This document shows positions 4,929-5,784 of a stretch of DNA of 5,784 nt, in pieces. Each line of letters opens with the position of its first letter. Position 1 is the stretch's first letter. Both the position numbers and the translations under genes were made by a program. The notes beneath the pieces were generated by a model. That model saw nothing but the letters and a program-made list of their open reading frames with translations. It ran no database searches and was not told the origin of the DNA. The stretch lies in assembly GCA_934589325.1 (NCBI GenBank), contig CAKTNU010000124.1:1-5784 (forward strand), in the 5' to 3' direction. This stretch comes from an uncultured Oscillospiraceae bacterium. GTDB lineage: Bacteria > Bacillota_A > Clostridia > Oscillospirales > Oscillospiraceae.

Positions 4929-5784
4929 GTGAGCTTTTTGAATTTCTGCCCGTGTCCAAGGAGGACATGGAAAATCGCGGCTGGTGGTGGTATGATTTTC
5001 TGATAGTCACCGGCGACGCATATGTCGACCATCCCAGCTTCGGCCCCACAGTCATTGCCCGCGTGCTTGAGGCGGAGGGCTTCCGCGTCGCTATCCTAGC
5101 CCAGCCGGACTGGCACTCGGCGGACGCGTTTCTCGCCATGGGCAGGCCGCGCCTAGGCGCGATGCTCTGCTCCGGCAATCTCGACTCGATGGTAGCGCAC
5201 TATACGGCCGCGAAGAAGCCTCGCAGCGAGGATTTCTATTCACCCGGCAAAAAGGCCGGACTGCGCCCGGATCATGCCGTCATCGTCTATGCCAACCGCG
5301 CCCGCGAAGCCTTCCCGGGGCTGCCGATAATCATCGGCGGACTTGAGGCCTCGCTCCGCCGCTTTGCGCACTACGATTACTGGGACGACAAGGTACGCCG
5401 CAGCGCGCTCGCCGATTCCGGGGCAGACATTCTGGTCTACGGTATGGGCGAATATGCCTCCCGCGAGATAGCGCGGCGGCTCAAGAAGAAGGAGCCTGTC
5501 GCCTCACTGACCGATATACGCGGCACGGCGGTACTGGTCAATGACCCGTCGGTCTGCGCCTATCCGAGCGTTTCGCTGCCGTCGTATGAAGAGGTACGGA
5601 CAAATATCCGCGCCTATGCGGACGCGACACGCATCGAATACGCCGAGCACGACCCTATACGCGGCCGCGCTCTGATACAGCAGCACGATAAGCGGTGGCT
5701 CATCGTCAACCCGCCCGCAATGCCGCTGACCTCGAAGGAGCTGGACTTCGTCGCGGAGCTGCCCTACACCCGGCAGTACCACCC
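4925..5784 (+). CDS. YgiQ-family radical SAM protein (UPF0313), N-terminal part, runs off the right edge
   Basis: An open frame begins at ATG 4925-4927 (overlapping the previous stop as ATGA) and stays open for 286 codons to the window end. The N-terminus has family hallmarks: FLPVSKEDMENRGW, FLIVTGDAYVDHPSFG (about 26-41), AILAQPDWHS, then LGAMLCSGNLDSMV, PRSEDFYSPG, RPDHAVIVYANRARE, PIIIGGLEASLRRFAHYDYW, and VYGMGE. These are characteristic of YgiQ/UPF0313 proteins, which carry a cobalamin-binding-like N-terminal region, then a radical SAM CxxxCxxC core and a C-terminal extension, about 600-700 residues in total. The cluster-binding cysteines lie beyond the window, so their presence is unverified. 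The biochemical role of the family is not established. CGGAGAAC serves as the ribosome site about 8 bases before the start. It is the third gene of the operon with the two phosphatase-type genes. Confidence 0.92.
   Translation, partial: MSELFEFLPVSKEDMENRGWWWYDFLIVTGDAYVDHPSFGPTVIARVLEAEGFRVAILAQPDWHSADAFLAMGRPRLGAMLCSGNLDSMVAHYTAAKKPRSEDFYSPGKKAGLRPDHAVIVYANRAREAFPGLPIIIGGLEASLRRFAHYDYWDDKVRRSALADSGADILVYGMGEYASREIARRLKKKEPVASLTDIRGTAVLVNDPSVCAYPSVSLPSYEEVRTNIRAYADATRIEYAEHDPIRGRALIQQHDKRWLIVNPPAMPLTSKELDFVAELPYTRQYH

Overview
The window looks like chromosomal DNA from a GC-rich Firmicute of the class Clostridia, probably a gut Oscillospirales/Ruminococcaceae-type bacterium. This is inferred from three things: the Rrf2-regulator/sufC gene pair, the wording of the PurN-like and YgiQ-like proteins, and tightly overlapping genes with strong GGAGG ribosome binding sites. 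It is not a database result.

Left arm (1-1200, minus strand): the start of an iron-sulphur cluster assembly (SUF) operon. An Rrf2/IscR-type regulator (657-1118) overlaps by 8 bases the ATPase gene sufC (664 to beyond the left edge). A near-consensus promoter (TTGACG, 17 bases, TAAAAT) precedes the regulator, with an inverted repeat over the predicted transcription start. This is the layout expected for autorepression.

Middle (1200-2570): a low-information stretch with a 13-bp hairpin (1294-1323), a larger bulged hairpin (1353-1411), and a minus-strand remnant of the C-terminal part of an NAD(P)/FAD-dependent oxidoreductase (1446-1802). Then comes a strong minus-strand terminator (1873-1906) and a complete gene of the PurN (GAR transformylase) family (1938-2567). 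Its aligned catalytic positions all appear to be replaced.

Right arm (2595-5784, plus strand): a promoter (TTGTTT, 17 bases, TATAAT) drives three genes joined by overlaps. They are a histidine-phosphatase/GNAT acetyltransferase fusion (2708-3841), a calcineurin-like metallophosphoesterase with a C-terminal SH3-like segment (3828-4928), and the N-terminal 286 codons of a YgiQ-family radical SAM protein (4925 to beyond the right edge). The overlaps of 14 and 4 bases suggest co-transcription and translational coupling. The substrates are not known from sequence.

No rRNA, tRNA, CRISPR array, transposase or phage gene was seen. The most unusual elements are the PurN paralogue with a rewritten active site and the uncharacterised two-phosphatase/radical SAM operon.
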